In this document: positions 6,086-11,910 of the stretch, one piece after another
How positions within the stretch are numbered: the stretch's first letter is position 1
How the letters are laid out: each line of letters starts with the position of its first letter
Origin: an uncultured Bacilli bacterium
GTDB lineage: Bacteria; Bacillota_I; Bacilli_A; RF39; UBA660
Assembly: GCA_944373065.1 (NCBI GenBank)
Contig: CALWAJ010000040.1
Location: forward strand, 1-11,910
DNA: 11,910 nt
Direction: 5' to 3'
Program-made: the position numbers and the translations under genes
The notes under the pieces: model-generated
The model's input: only the letters and a program-made list of their open reading frames with translations
Database searches by the model: none
What the model was told of the DNA's origin: nothing

Positions 6086-6094
6086 TGGTAAAAT
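6086..6094 (+). promoter_or_regulatory. Extended -10 promoter of the trhP-dgt-folD operon
   Basis: TGGTAAAAT (TG-N-TAAAAT) lies 23 bases before the first ATG. No good -35 is seen; a T tract fills that position. AAAGGA at 6104-6109 serves as ribosome site, eight bases before the start. Confidence 0.4.
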
Positions 6095-6117
6095 AAACTA
6101 CGTAAAGGACTGATGTT

Positions 6118-6951
6118 ATGAAACTTTTAGGAGTAATTAGAGATAATAATTATTTAGAATATTTAGATAATGGTTTGGATGGAGTGATTTTACCATTAGA
6201 AAACTTTTCTGTTGATTATTTTAAGTATTATAGTATTTCTGATATAAGAGAGTATAAGAATAATACTGATAAACTATGTTTTGTAGTTATAAATAAGATG
6301 ATATTTAATAATGAATTAGATGATTTGCTTAATATATTAAAAGAACTAGAGAGTATAAAGGCAGATGGTGTTTTCTTTTATGATTTAGCAGTTCTCAACT
6401 TAGCAAAAGATAATAAAATAAACATTAATTTAATTTATAATGGAACTCATATGGTTACTAATAGCGACACTATTAATTTATATTATGATTTAGGAGTAAA
6501 AGGAGCATATCTATCTAATGAGATAACTAAAGATGAAGTACTTAACATAAGAAGTAATACTAAAAGTGATTTATTTATTCTATTACTTGGTAATCCAGTA
6601 GTCGCTATGTCTAGAAGAAGCCTACTTGCTAGTTATTTTGCAAATAAAAATAAAAGTAAGAGTGACTTAATTACTATTAAAGAGCCTAAGAGTGGACAAA
6701 AGTTCTTGGTTAAAGAGGATAGTAATGGGACAACTTTCTTTTATAATAAACGTCTTAATTTAAGTAATGTTTATAAAGAGTTAAAAGATTCTGGTATTAA
6801 CTATGGAATTATAGAACAAGGTGACTATGATAGTAATCAATATAAAGAATTAATTAATGCTTTTGTTAATTTTAATAAGCAGAAAATAGACAAATTAGCG
6901 GGACATAATAGAGGGTTCTTATATAGAGAAACTATTTATAAAGTAAAGTAG
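6118..6951 (+). CDS. trhP1: U32-family protein, TrhP1-like (tRNA uridine-34 hydroxylation)
   Basis: This 277-residue protein is the shorter member of an adjacent U32 pair, an arrangement like B. subtilis yrrN/yrrO (trhP1/trhP2). That pair is needed, with prephenate, for 5-hydroxyuridine at the wobble position of certain tRNAs. Visible marks are a TIM-barrel-like alternation with Asp-Gly-Val at about 20-22, Lys-Ala-Asp-Gly-Val-Phe-Phe-Tyr-Asp at about 82-90, a Tyr-Asn-Gly-Thr-His-Met-Val-Thr-Asn-Ser motif at about 107-116, and Gly-Asn-Pro-Val-Val-Ala-Met-Ser-Arg-Arg-Ser-Leu-Leu at about 158-170. It lacks the Cys cluster found in its larger partner, as expected for the small subunit-like member. 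The older 'peptidase U32' label is likely misleading; no protease evidence is visible. The start follows AAAGGA. It heads a tight operon, with its stop 8 bases before the next start. Identification as TrhP1 rests on pairing and size more than on residues. Confidence 0.68.
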   Translation: MKLLGVIRDNNYLEYLDNGLDGVILPLENFSVDYFKYYSISDIREYKNNTDKLCFVVINKMIFNNELDDLLNILKELESIKADGVFFYDLAVLNLAKDNKININLIYNGTHMVTNSDTINLYYDLGVKGAYLSNEITKDEVLNIRSNTKSDLFILLLGNPVVAMSRRSLLASYFANKNKSKSDLITIKEPKSGQKFLVKEDSNGTTFFYNKRLNLSNVYKELKDSGINYGIIEQGDYDSNQYKELINAFVNFNKQKIDKLAGHNRGFLYRETIYKVK

Positions 6952-6959
6952 GTGATTAG

Positions 6960-8150
6960 ATGAAAAAAATAGAGTTACTTGCACCAGCAGGGGATTTAGA
7001 AAGACTTAAAGTAGTTTTGTTATACGGTGCTGATGCTGTTTATGTTGGAGGAGAAAAACTAAGTTTAAGGGCAAATGCTACAAATTTTAGTTTAGATGAA
7101 TTAAAAGAGGGATGTAATTTCGCTCATAACTTAGGAAAACGTGTCTATTTGACCGCTAATATTGTCTTTCATGATAAAGATAGAGTAGGTATGGAAGAAT
7201 ATATTAAAGAAGTTATAGAAGCAGGTATTGATGCTTTTATCGTCAGTGATTTATATCTTGCAAAATACATAAGTGACAACTTTAAATTAGTAGAAGTTCA
7301 TATTTCGACACAAGACTCTATTACAAATTTAGACAGTGCTAAATTTTATCGTGATTTAGGAGCAAGTAGAGTAGTACTTGCAAGAGAACTATCTCGTGAT
7401 GAGATAAAAGAAATATCAAGTGTCCCTAATCTAGAAACAGAAGTATTTATTCATGGAGCAATGTGTACTTGTTTTAGTGGTAGATGTGCTTTATCTAATT
7501 ATGTTACTAATCGTGATGCTAACCGTGGAGGTTGTGCCCAAGTATGTCGCTTCGCCTTTGATTATAAAGATAATGATAAATTCACCCTTGCTACAAAAGA
7601 CTTAAATATGGCCATATATATAAAAGATTTAATAGATATTGGTGTTAGTTCTCTAAAAGTAGAAGGAAGAATGAGAAGTCTTTATTACCTTGCCACAGTT
7701 ATTGGCAGTTATAGATTTTTAATAGATAGTATTTATAATGGAACTTTAACAGATGAAAAACTAAAAGAATATCAAAAACGACTTGACTCTGTCGCTAATC
7801 GTGATACAACAACTCAGTACTTTAATCACTTAGCAGATGTAACTGACCAGTACTATACTGGAAGACAAGAAGTATCTAATCAAGAATATTTAGGACTTAT
7901 AATAGGATATGATGAAGAAACAAAATCTCTTATTTTAAAAGAACGCAACTACTTTAAAGTAGGTGATGAAGTAGAGATATTTACCCCTAGTGGAGAGATT
8001 TATCCTTATAAAATAGAAACTATTTATAATGAAGATAATGAGAAAATTGATGTAGCAAGGCATCCTGATGAAATATTAAAATTACCATTTAATAGAAGAC
8101 TTATTCCTTATTCTATGATAAGATTAATTAGAAAGGGTGAGGAAGTATAA
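6960..8150 (+). CDS. trhP2: U32-family protein, TrhP2-like (tRNA 5-hydroxyuridine synthesis)
   Basis: This 396-residue cytoplasmic protein opens with the U32 hallmark Glu-Leu-Leu-Ala-Pro-Ala-Gly-Asp at 4-11, then Gly-Ala-Asp-Ala-Val-Tyr-Val-Gly-Gly at 23-31. The family signature surrounds a cysteine cluster: Glu-Val-Phe-Ile-His-Gly-Ala-Met-Cys with Cys169, Cys171, Cys176, Cys192 and Cys196, and Ser-Gly-Arg-Cys-Ala-Leu-Ser-Asn-Tyr...Asn-Arg-Gly-Gly-Cys-Ala-Gln-Val-Cys-Arg. These cysteines probably hold an iron-sulfur cluster. Lys-Val-Glu-Gly-Arg-Met-Arg at about 234-240 is also typical. A small C-terminal beta domain (from about 310) is present. In B. subtilis and E. coli (TrhP/YegQ) such proteins hydroxylate tRNA U34 using prephenate chemistry. 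TAGGTGAT overlapping the upstream stop is the ribosome site. The stop TAA shares one base with the next ATG. Annotated alternatives are collagenase-like peptidase or RlhA; pairing with a short U32 protein favours TrhP2. Confidence 0.8.
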   Translation: MKKIELLAPAGDLERLKVVLLYGADAVYVGGEKLSLRANATNFSLDELKEGCNFAHNLGKRVYLTANIVFHDKDRVGMEEYIKEVIEAGIDAFIVSDLYLAKYISDNFKLVEVHISTQDSITNLDSAKFYRDLGASRVVLARELSRDEIKEISSVPNLETEVFIHGAMCTCFSGRCALSNYVTNRDANRGGCAQVCRFAFDYKDNDKFTLATKDLNMAIYIKDLIDIGVSSLKVEGRMRSLYYLATVIGSYRFLIDSIYNGTLTDEKLKEYQKRLDSVANRDTTTQYFNHLADVTDQYYTGRQEVSNQEYLGLIIGYDEETKSLILKERNYFKVGDEVEIFTPSGEIYPYKIETIYNEDNEKIDVARHPDEILKLPFNRRLIPYSMIRLIRKGEEV

Positions 8151-8560
8151 TGTTTAGATATTATAAAGTCCCAGTATATGAACTTCAAGATGATTTAGTT
8201 AGTTATAATGTATTGGATTTAATTGTTGTAACATCGTATCATTTATTTGCTAAGGAACTTTTGACAGGATATTGCAGTATAGAAATTTTAACAAAAGATA
8301 TGGTAGATGATGATAGGCTAAAGCTGAAGTTAGCTAGAGGAAATACTTTGGAGACAAAGAAACAAAATAGAGATGTGGCATTATTTACATTTAAAGAAGC
8401 TTTTATACCAAAAAATTTAGTTACAGATGATTTTTTAGATTTTTATGTAGATAATTTTGATAGTTCAAATTTTAATAGTATATATAAGAAAGTAAATAAT
8501 AGAAAAATAAAAAATGTTAATGATAAAGTAAAAAAATTAAAAAATAGTAAAAGGGGTTAA
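8150..8560 (+). CDS. Uncharacterised small protein, first of an adjacent pair
   Basis: This gene encodes 136 residues and I do not recognise it. It opens with Tyr-Tyr-Lys-Val-Pro-Val-Tyr-Glu-Leu and a Leu-Asp-Leu-Ile-Val-Val strand, has a middle section with Leu-Phe-Thr-Phe-Lys-Glu, an acidic Asp-Asp-Phe-Leu-Asp-Phe-Tyr-Val-Asp-Asn-Phe, and a strongly basic Lys/Asn-rich tail (from about residue 110) that could touch nucleic acid. It has no signal peptide or membrane helix, and one cysteine. The next gene shares the layout: Tyr-Tyr-(x)-Val-Pro-Val-Tyr at the start, Leu-Asp-x-Ile-(Ile/Val) soon after, Tyr/Phe-Thr-Phe in the middle, an Asp-Asn-Phe element and a lysine-rich end. They look like diverged tandem paralogues. 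Its ATG overlaps the trhP2-like stop by one base, with GGTGAGG as ribosome site, so it is made together with the tRNA-modification proteins. Confidence 0.72.
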   Translation: MFRYYKVPVYELQDDLVSYNVLDLIVVTSYHLFAKELLTGYCSIEILTKDMVDDDRLKLKLARGNTLETKKQNRDVALFTFKEAFIPKNLVTDDFLDFYVDNFDSSNFNSIYKKVNNRKIKNVNDKVKKLKNSKRG

Positions 8561-8569
8561 GAAGTAAAT

Positions 8570-8986
8570 ATGAGTAGTAAAGAGTTTTATTATGTACCAG
8601 TATATGCAATGATAGCAGAGGATTTTGGTTATGGAGATATTGAGTATGAACTTTTAGATAAAATAATTATATCTAAAACTAAAAATGGTTATGAGGAGTT
8701 AGATGGCTTTAATAATTTTGTTGTCTTAAAGTCTAAAAAAGATGAAAATATAAATCTAAATATTATTAACTATGATGAATGTTTATATTTAAATGAAGAT
8801 GATATTAAAGATGAAAATAAAGTTGAATATTATACTTTTAATGAAGATGAGAAATTAAGATGTTATAGAAATTTAAATGAAGGATTAAAAATGAAGTATT
8901 ATAAAAAAGATAATTTTGAAAATTTTAGCAAGTTGAAAAGTGGAAATATTAAAACTAAAAGATTATACAAGAAAGTAGTGATTTAA
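8570..8986 (+). CDS. Uncharacterised small protein, second of an adjacent pair
   Basis: This gene encodes 138 residues of unknown function. After a short lead it has Phe-Tyr-Tyr-Val-Pro-Val-Tyr-Ala-Met-Ile-Ala-Glu-Asp, then Leu-Leu-Asp-Lys-Ile-Ile-Ile-Ser, an Asp/Glu/Asn-rich middle (about 60-95), Tyr-Tyr-Thr-Phe-Asn-Glu-Asp-Glu, and a basic end with Lys-Asp-Asn-Phe-Glu-Asn-Phe and a Lys-Thr-Lys-Arg-Leu-Tyr-Lys-Lys tail. The shared order of elements with the gene before it suggests an old duplication, though identity is low and I cannot score it. It starts nine bases after its partner's stop with only a weak AAGAAG ribosome site close to the ATG, so translation may depend on the upstream gene. 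Its TAA shares a base with the dgt-like ATG. It is cytoplasmic, with no membrane or secretion signal. Base composition is even more AT-rich than that of the flanking enzyme genes. Confidence 0.72.
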   Translation: MSSKEFYYVPVYAMIAEDFGYGDIEYELLDKIIISKTKNGYEELDGFNNFVVLKSKKDENINLNIINYDECLYLNEDDIKDENKVEYYTFNEDEKLRCYRNLNEGLKMKYYKKDNFENFSKLKSGNIKTKRLYKKVVI

Positions 8987-10110
8987 TGGATAATTTTGCA
9001 AAAGCTAAAGAGAATTTTTTAAGAAAAGAGAAAGATTTAAGTAATTATGCTACTAAAAGTAGTAATGCCATTAGGTTTAAAGAAGAAATTGAAGATATTA
9101 GACCTCCATTTTTTCATGATATAGATAGAATAATACACTCATTATCTTATACAAGATATCTAAATAAAACACAAGTTTATACTTTAAACTCAAATGACCA
9201 TGTCAGTAGAAGAATTACCCATGTCCAACTAGTTAGTAAAATAGCAAGAACAATAGGTAGAGCCTTAAACTTAAATGAAGATTTAATAGAAGCGATTGCT
9301 TTAGGTCATGATATTGGCCACACTCCCTTAGGTCATGCTGGAGAAGCTATATTAAACAAGTTATCACTTCAAGAATTAGGAGAATATTTCTCTCATAATA
9401 TTCAAGGCGTTAGATACTACATGTTTGTCGCTAAAGATGGAGAAGGTCTTAATTTAACCTTACAAACATTAGATGGAATAATGACTCATAATGGAGAAAT
9501 GTTAAGCCCTATATATGAGCCTATGCCTAAAGATAAAGAAGAATTCTTAAGAGAATATAACGAAAGTTATAAAGATATAAAGAAATCCCGCACCTATCGT
9601 CCTATGACCTTAGAAGGATGTATTGTTAGAATTAGTGACATTATAGGTTATATTGGTAGAGACATAGAAGATGCTATTATGATTGATAGATTTAAAAGAA
9701 GTGATATTCCTAAAGAAATAAGAGATGTTTTAGGAGATAATAATAGAGACATTGTTAATAATATTGTCTTAGATATCATTAATGAAAGTATAGATAAGCC
9801 TTATATAAAAATGAGTGATAAAGTCTATAAAGCTTTATTTGCTTTAAAGAAATTTAATAATGAAAATATCTATAAATATTCAATGACTGAGGAAGAACGT
9901 ATTTACTATGATAAAGGTATTAACAATTTATATAATATTTACTTAAATGATATAAAGTCTAACAATAAAGATAGTATTATTTACAAAATATTTTTAAATC
10001 ATCAAGATAAAACATATATTGAAACTACAAATATAAAAAGACAAGTAATTGACTTTATCGCTGGTATGACTGATGACTTTTTGATAAGAGAGATAAAAAA
10101 TCATGAATAG
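8986..10110 (+). CDS. dgt: dGTPase-family HD-domain triphosphohydrolase
   Basis: This 374-residue cytoplasmic protein should remove triphosphate from deoxynucleotides, releasing the nucleoside. The HD metal site is complete: His79 (in Ile-Thr-His-Val), His108-Asp109 (in Leu-Gly-His-Asp-Ile-Gly-His-Thr-Pro-Leu-Gly-His) and Asp218 (in Arg-Ile-Ser-Asp-Ile-Ile-Gly-Tyr-Ile-Gly-Arg-Asp-Ile-Glu-Asp-Ala). The N-terminal Arg-Pro-Pro-Phe-Phe-His-Asp-Ile-Asp-Arg-Ile-Ile-His-Ser and Tyr-Thr-Arg-Tyr-Leu-Asn-Lys-Thr-Gln-Val are the usual nucleotide-site elements of this family. Arg42-type details and substrate range (dGTP only, or all dNTPs as in some Gram-positive members) cannot be read from sequence. 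Length is near that of short Gram-positive homologues. The start overlaps the previous stop by one base, and the end overlaps the folD-like start by eight bases. Joint expression with FolD places dNTP turnover beside folate one-carbon supply. Confidence 0.9.
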   Translation: MDNFAKAKENFLRKEKDLSNYATKSSNAIRFKEEIEDIRPPFFHDIDRIIHSLSYTRYLNKTQVYTLNSNDHVSRRITHVQLVSKIARTIGRALNLNEDLIEAIALGHDIGHTPLGHAGEAILNKLSLQELGEYFSHNIQGVRYYMFVAKDGEGLNLTLQTLDGIMTHNGEMLSPIYEPMPKDKEEFLREYNESYKDIKKSRTYRPMTLEGCIVRISDIIGYIGRDIEDAIMIDRFKRSDIPKEIRDVLGDNNRDIVNNIVLDIINESIDKPYIKMSDKVYKALFALKKFNNENIYKYSMTEEERIYYDKGINNLYNIYLNDIKSNNKDSIIYKIFLNHQDKTYIETTNIKRQVIDFIAGMTDDFLIREIKNHE

Positions 10111-10882
10111 AGTGTTAGAGTGCCGTACTTTAGAAAAGGAAATATTAACTGAAGTAAAGAAAGAACTTAAGAAAAAACAGCCAACTCTTGCTATCATAAC
10201 TTTTAATAAATCTAAATATAGTGAATTACTAATTGATAAATGTCTTAGTCTAGATATTTATTTTAAACATTATAGTTTTGATAACCCTAATACAAGAGCT
10301 GTTATCTCTTTAATAGATAAATTGAATAAAGATAATGAAATAACTGGTATTTTATTAATAGAACCTCTTCCTAAAAATATAGATAAATATGCTTGTTATG
10401 AAAAGATAGATATAAATAAAGATATAGATGGAGTTAATCCCGTTAATCAGTATTATTTATCTATAAATAGACCAAAATTAATTAATTCTACTGTTCTAGC
10501 TGTCATAAAAATATTAGAGTTTTATAATATATCTTTAATCGGAAAAAATGTCACTATCATTGGACGGAGTTATAATATATCTAGACCTCTTGCAAATTAT
10601 TTAATAAATTTAAACTCTACTGTTACAATATGTCACTCTAAGACTAGAGGTTTAGTTAACATATTAAAAAATAGTGATATTGTGGTAGGTGCAACAGGTG
10701 TTAATAATCTCTTTAAAAGTAGTGATTTAAAAGATGACTCTGTTGTCATAGATATAGGTTTAGGTGAGGTCTTAATAGATAGCGATAATATTAGTTATAC
10801 TCCTAAAACTAAAGGAATAGGACCTTTATCTATAACTTTACTTTTAGAAAATATAGTTACATCTTGTAAAAAATATAAATAA
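10103..10882 (+). CDS. folD: FolD-like methylenetetrahydrofolate dehydrogenase/cyclohydrolase, active site altered
   Basis: This 259-residue protein is somewhat shorter than E. coli FolD (288). The fold is clear. The N-terminal catalytic domain contains Gly-Ile-Leu-Leu-Ile-Glu-Pro-Leu-Pro (82-90) and Asn-Lys-Asp-Ile-Asp-Gly-Val-Asn-Pro-Val-Asn (105-115). The NAD(P) domain has Ile-Ile-Gly-Arg-Ser-Tyr-Asn-Ile-Ser-Arg-Pro, Thr-Val-Thr-Ile-Cys-His-Ser-Lys-Thr, Val-Ile-Asp-Ile-Gly, and Thr-Pro-Lys-Thr-Lys-Gly-Ile-Gly-Pro-Leu-Ser-Ile-Thr near the end. FolD normally interconverts methylene-, methenyl- and formyl-tetrahydrofolate. The conserved Tyr-x-x-x-Lys reads Tyr39-Ser-Glu-Leu-Leu43, so the catalytic lysine (Lys56 in human MTHFD1) is absent; Lys46 is the nearest. 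The glutamine of Leu-Val-Gln-Leu-Pro-Leu-Pro is Ile86. The catalytic Asp (Asp109 in Asp-Gly) stays. Cyclohydrolase activity is therefore doubtful, and a dehydrogenase-only or other role is possible. The ATG overlaps the dgt end by eight bases. It is the last gene of the operon. Confidence 0.82.
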   Translation: MNRVLECRTLEKEILTEVKKELKKKQPTLAIITFNKSKYSELLIDKCLSLDIYFKHYSFDNPNTRAVISLIDKLNKDNEITGILLIEPLPKNIDKYACYEKIDINKDIDGVNPVNQYYLSINRPKLINSTVLAVIKILEFYNISLIGKNVTIIGRSYNISRPLANYLINLNSTVTICHSKTRGLVNILKNSDIVVGATGVNNLFKSSDLKDDSVVIDIGLGEVLIDSDNISYTPKTKGIGPLSITLLLENIVTSCKKYK

Positions 10883-10892
10883 AAATTATAAT
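10864..10892 (+). promoter_or_regulatory. Strong promoter of the superoxide reductase gene
   Basis: TTGTAA (10864-10869) and a perfect TATAAT (10887-10892) are 17 bases apart. The -35 lies inside the folD end. Transcription would begin near 10899, just ahead of AGAAGG (10903-10908), the ribosome site eight bases before the ATG. This separates the reductase from the upstream operon. The -10 is embedded in TTATAAT, identical to one half of a PerR-type box, but the other half is poor. Confidence 0.62.
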
Positions 10893-10916
10893 AGATATGG
10901 AAAGAAGGTATGTTTA

Positions 10917-11288
10917 ATGAAAATTTATGTATGTAAAAAATGTGGAAATGTTGTTTTAAAACTAGAAGATAAAAGTGAGGCGTTAGTATGTTGTGGTGAA
11001 AAGATGACATTAGTTGAAGCAAACACAACTGAAGCGGCTACAGAAAAACATTTACCAGTATATGAGATTAAAGATGGAATGATTAATATTAAAGTAGGAG
11101 AAGTAGAACATCCAATGACAGATGAACATTATATTTCTTTTATAATTCTTGCAAGTGATGATAAGTATATGATTAAGAAGTTAAAAGCGAAAGATAAACC
11201 AGAAGCAAGTTTTCCTTATGATAAATCATATAATAAAATCTATGCTTATTGTAATTTACATAGTCTTTGGCTTACTGAAATTAAATAA
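10917..11288 (+). CDS. dfx: Superoxide reductase (desulfoferrodoxin)
   Basis: This 123-residue cytoplasmic protein should reduce superoxide to H2O2 without releasing O2, drawing electrons from rubredoxin-like donors, an oxygen defence typical of anaerobes. It has the two-domain desulfoferrodoxin form. The N-terminal desulforedoxin domain has Cys6-x-x-Cys9 and Cys25-Cys26 for the first iron. The neelaredoxin domain carries Glu43-Lys44-His45 (the Glu and Lys assist catalysis), His65 in Glu-His-Pro-Met, His71 in Asp-Glu-His-Tyr-Ile, and Cys112 with His115 in Tyr-Cys-Asn-Leu-His, the full Fe(His)4Cys set. Length equals the usual two-iron class. It has its own strong promoter and ribosome site. 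An AraC/GyrI-type regulator gene starts two bases after its stop, suggesting linked expression and possibly self-control. Confidence 0.94.
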   Translation: MKIYVCKKCGNVVLKLEDKSEALVCCGEKMTLVEANTTEAATEKHLPVYEIKDGMINIKVGEVEHPMTDEHYISFIILASDDKYMIKKLKAKDKPEASFPYDKSYNKIYAYCNLHSLWLTEIK

Positions 11289-11290
11289 TT

Positions 11291-11910
11291 ATGAATATTT
11301 ATCATGAATTAAATAAAGTAATAGATTATATAGAAGATAATTTAGAAAACGATATAGACTATGAAAAAATCGCAAGGATTTTAGGTGTTAATGTCTATAC
11401 TGCTAAAAAACTCTTTAGTCTTCTTTGTAATAATACCATAGCAGAGTATATTAGAAAGAGAAGATTAACTTTATCTTTTTATGATTTAACTGTAAAAAAT
11501 GAGAAAGTAATAGATGTTGCGTTTAAATATCACTATGATAATCCAACATCTTTTTCTCGTGCTTTTTATAAGTTTTATGGTGTTAAACCTAGTAAAGCGA
11601 AAGGCTTAAAGAAAGGTATTAAAACTTTTCCTAAGATTGTCTTTAAAGAAGAGATAACTGATAGTAGTGATTTAACTTATAACATTATATCTTTAGATGA
11701 ATTTATTTTATATGGAGTAGGAATTAAGACTACTAATGATACTATTAAAGGTGATGCTCCTAGATTTTTTAATGAATGTATTAATAAATTTAATAAGCAT
11801 CCTGATTATGGCATGGTCACTTATGAAGATAGATATAATAGTGATAACTTTGAATATTGGTGTTTATATAAAGAAAAATTATCTGGATTATCTAAATATG
11901 TTATTCCTAA
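11291..11910 (+). CDS. AraC-family regulator with GyrI-like effector region, 3' end outside window
   Basis: The frame opens with ATG at 11291 and runs through the window end (206 full codons), so the gene is incomplete here. Residues about 1-105 are a double helix-turn-helix AraC domain: Leu-Asn-Lys-Val-Ile-Asp-Tyr-Ile-Glu-Asp-Asn-Leu, then Ile-Ala-Arg-Ile-Leu-Gly-Val, Ile-Arg-Lys-Arg-Arg-Leu, and the second-helix signature Val-Ala-Phe-Lys-Tyr...Ser-Phe-Ser-Arg-Ala-Phe-Tyr-Lys-Phe-Tyr-Gly-Val-Lys-Pro-Ser. From about 120 onward the sequence resembles the start of a GyrI-like/integron effector-binding domain, the layout of E. coli Rob (DNA-binding part at the N-terminus). The start is two bases after the superoxide reductase stop and has no Shine-Dalgarno, so it probably relies on re-initiation. 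The N-terminal HTH position, unlike most AraC proteins, supports the Rob-like class. It likely controls a stress or efflux response; its signal is unknown. Confidence 0.8.
   Translation, partial: MNIYHELNKVIDYIEDNLENDIDYEKIARILGVNVYTAKKLFSLLCNNTIAEYIRKRRLTLSFYDLTVKNEKVIDVAFKYHYDNPTSFSRAFYKFYGVKPSKAKGLKKGIKTFPKIVFKEEITDSSDLTYNIISLDEFILYGVGIKTTNDTIKGDAPRFFNECINKFNKHPDYGMVTYEDRYNSDNFEYWCLYKEKLSGLSKYVIP

Noticed and set aside
10886..10900. PerR/Fur-type box overlapping the superoxide reductase promoter
   Set aside because: Only the left half (TTATAAT) matches, and that half is also the -10 box; the right half matches at about three of seven bases.

Overview
The window is strongly AT-rich DNA from a low-GC Gram-positive bacterium. 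Purine-rich Shine-Dalgarno sites of the Bacillus type, a YolD-like protein behind a Y-family polymerase, a TrhP1/TrhP2-like U32 pair and a SpoIIIE/FtsK of about 750 residues point to Bacillota. A gut-type, largely anaerobic member of the Bacilli is my best guess. TGA acts as a stop (ends of the genes at 65 and 3406) and Trp is encoded by TGG, so this is the standard bacterial code and not Mycoplasma code 4. I see no tRNA, rRNA, CRISPR array, transposase or integrase.

Layout. (1) 1-463: the last codons of a Y-family DNA polymerase overlap a YolD-like gene. (2) 464-629: a convergent gap with two short palindromes. (3) 630-1262, minus strand: a membrane protein of the putative ABC-transporter type IV (CmpB-like) family. 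(4) 1383-1991: a Mn/Fe superoxide dismutase, divergent from (3), with its own terminator. (5) 2143-3099: a CaCA-family cation/Ca2+ antiporter. A promoterless, startless 3' fragment of an ATP-binding/winged-helix protein follows, carrying tetrapeptide repeats (3111-3389), and then a small unknown gene (3406-3720). (6) 3790-6054: FtsK/SpoIIIE DNA translocase. (7) 6118-10882: a tight six-gene operon with two U32 proteins (trhP1/trhP2-like, tRNA wobble-uridine hydroxylation), two adjacent uncharacterised small proteins that look like distant paralogues, a dGTPase-family HD hydrolase and a divergent FolD. (8) 10917-end: a superoxide reductase (desulfoferrodoxin) with a strong promoter, followed 2 nt later by an AraC-type regulator with a GyrI-like C-terminal region that runs off the window.

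Themes. Two different superoxide-removing enzymes lie in one window: a dismutase that yields O2 + H2O2, and a reductase that yields only H2O2. The reductase is directly linked to a Rob-like regulator. The central operon joins tRNA modification, dNTP hydrolysis and one-carbon metabolism. Its FolD appears to lack the family's catalytic lysine and a conserved active-site glutamine. I found no clear evidence of a wholly new defence or mobile system. The points most worth checking are the uncharacterised pair inside the operon, the altered FolD, and the reductase-regulator unit.
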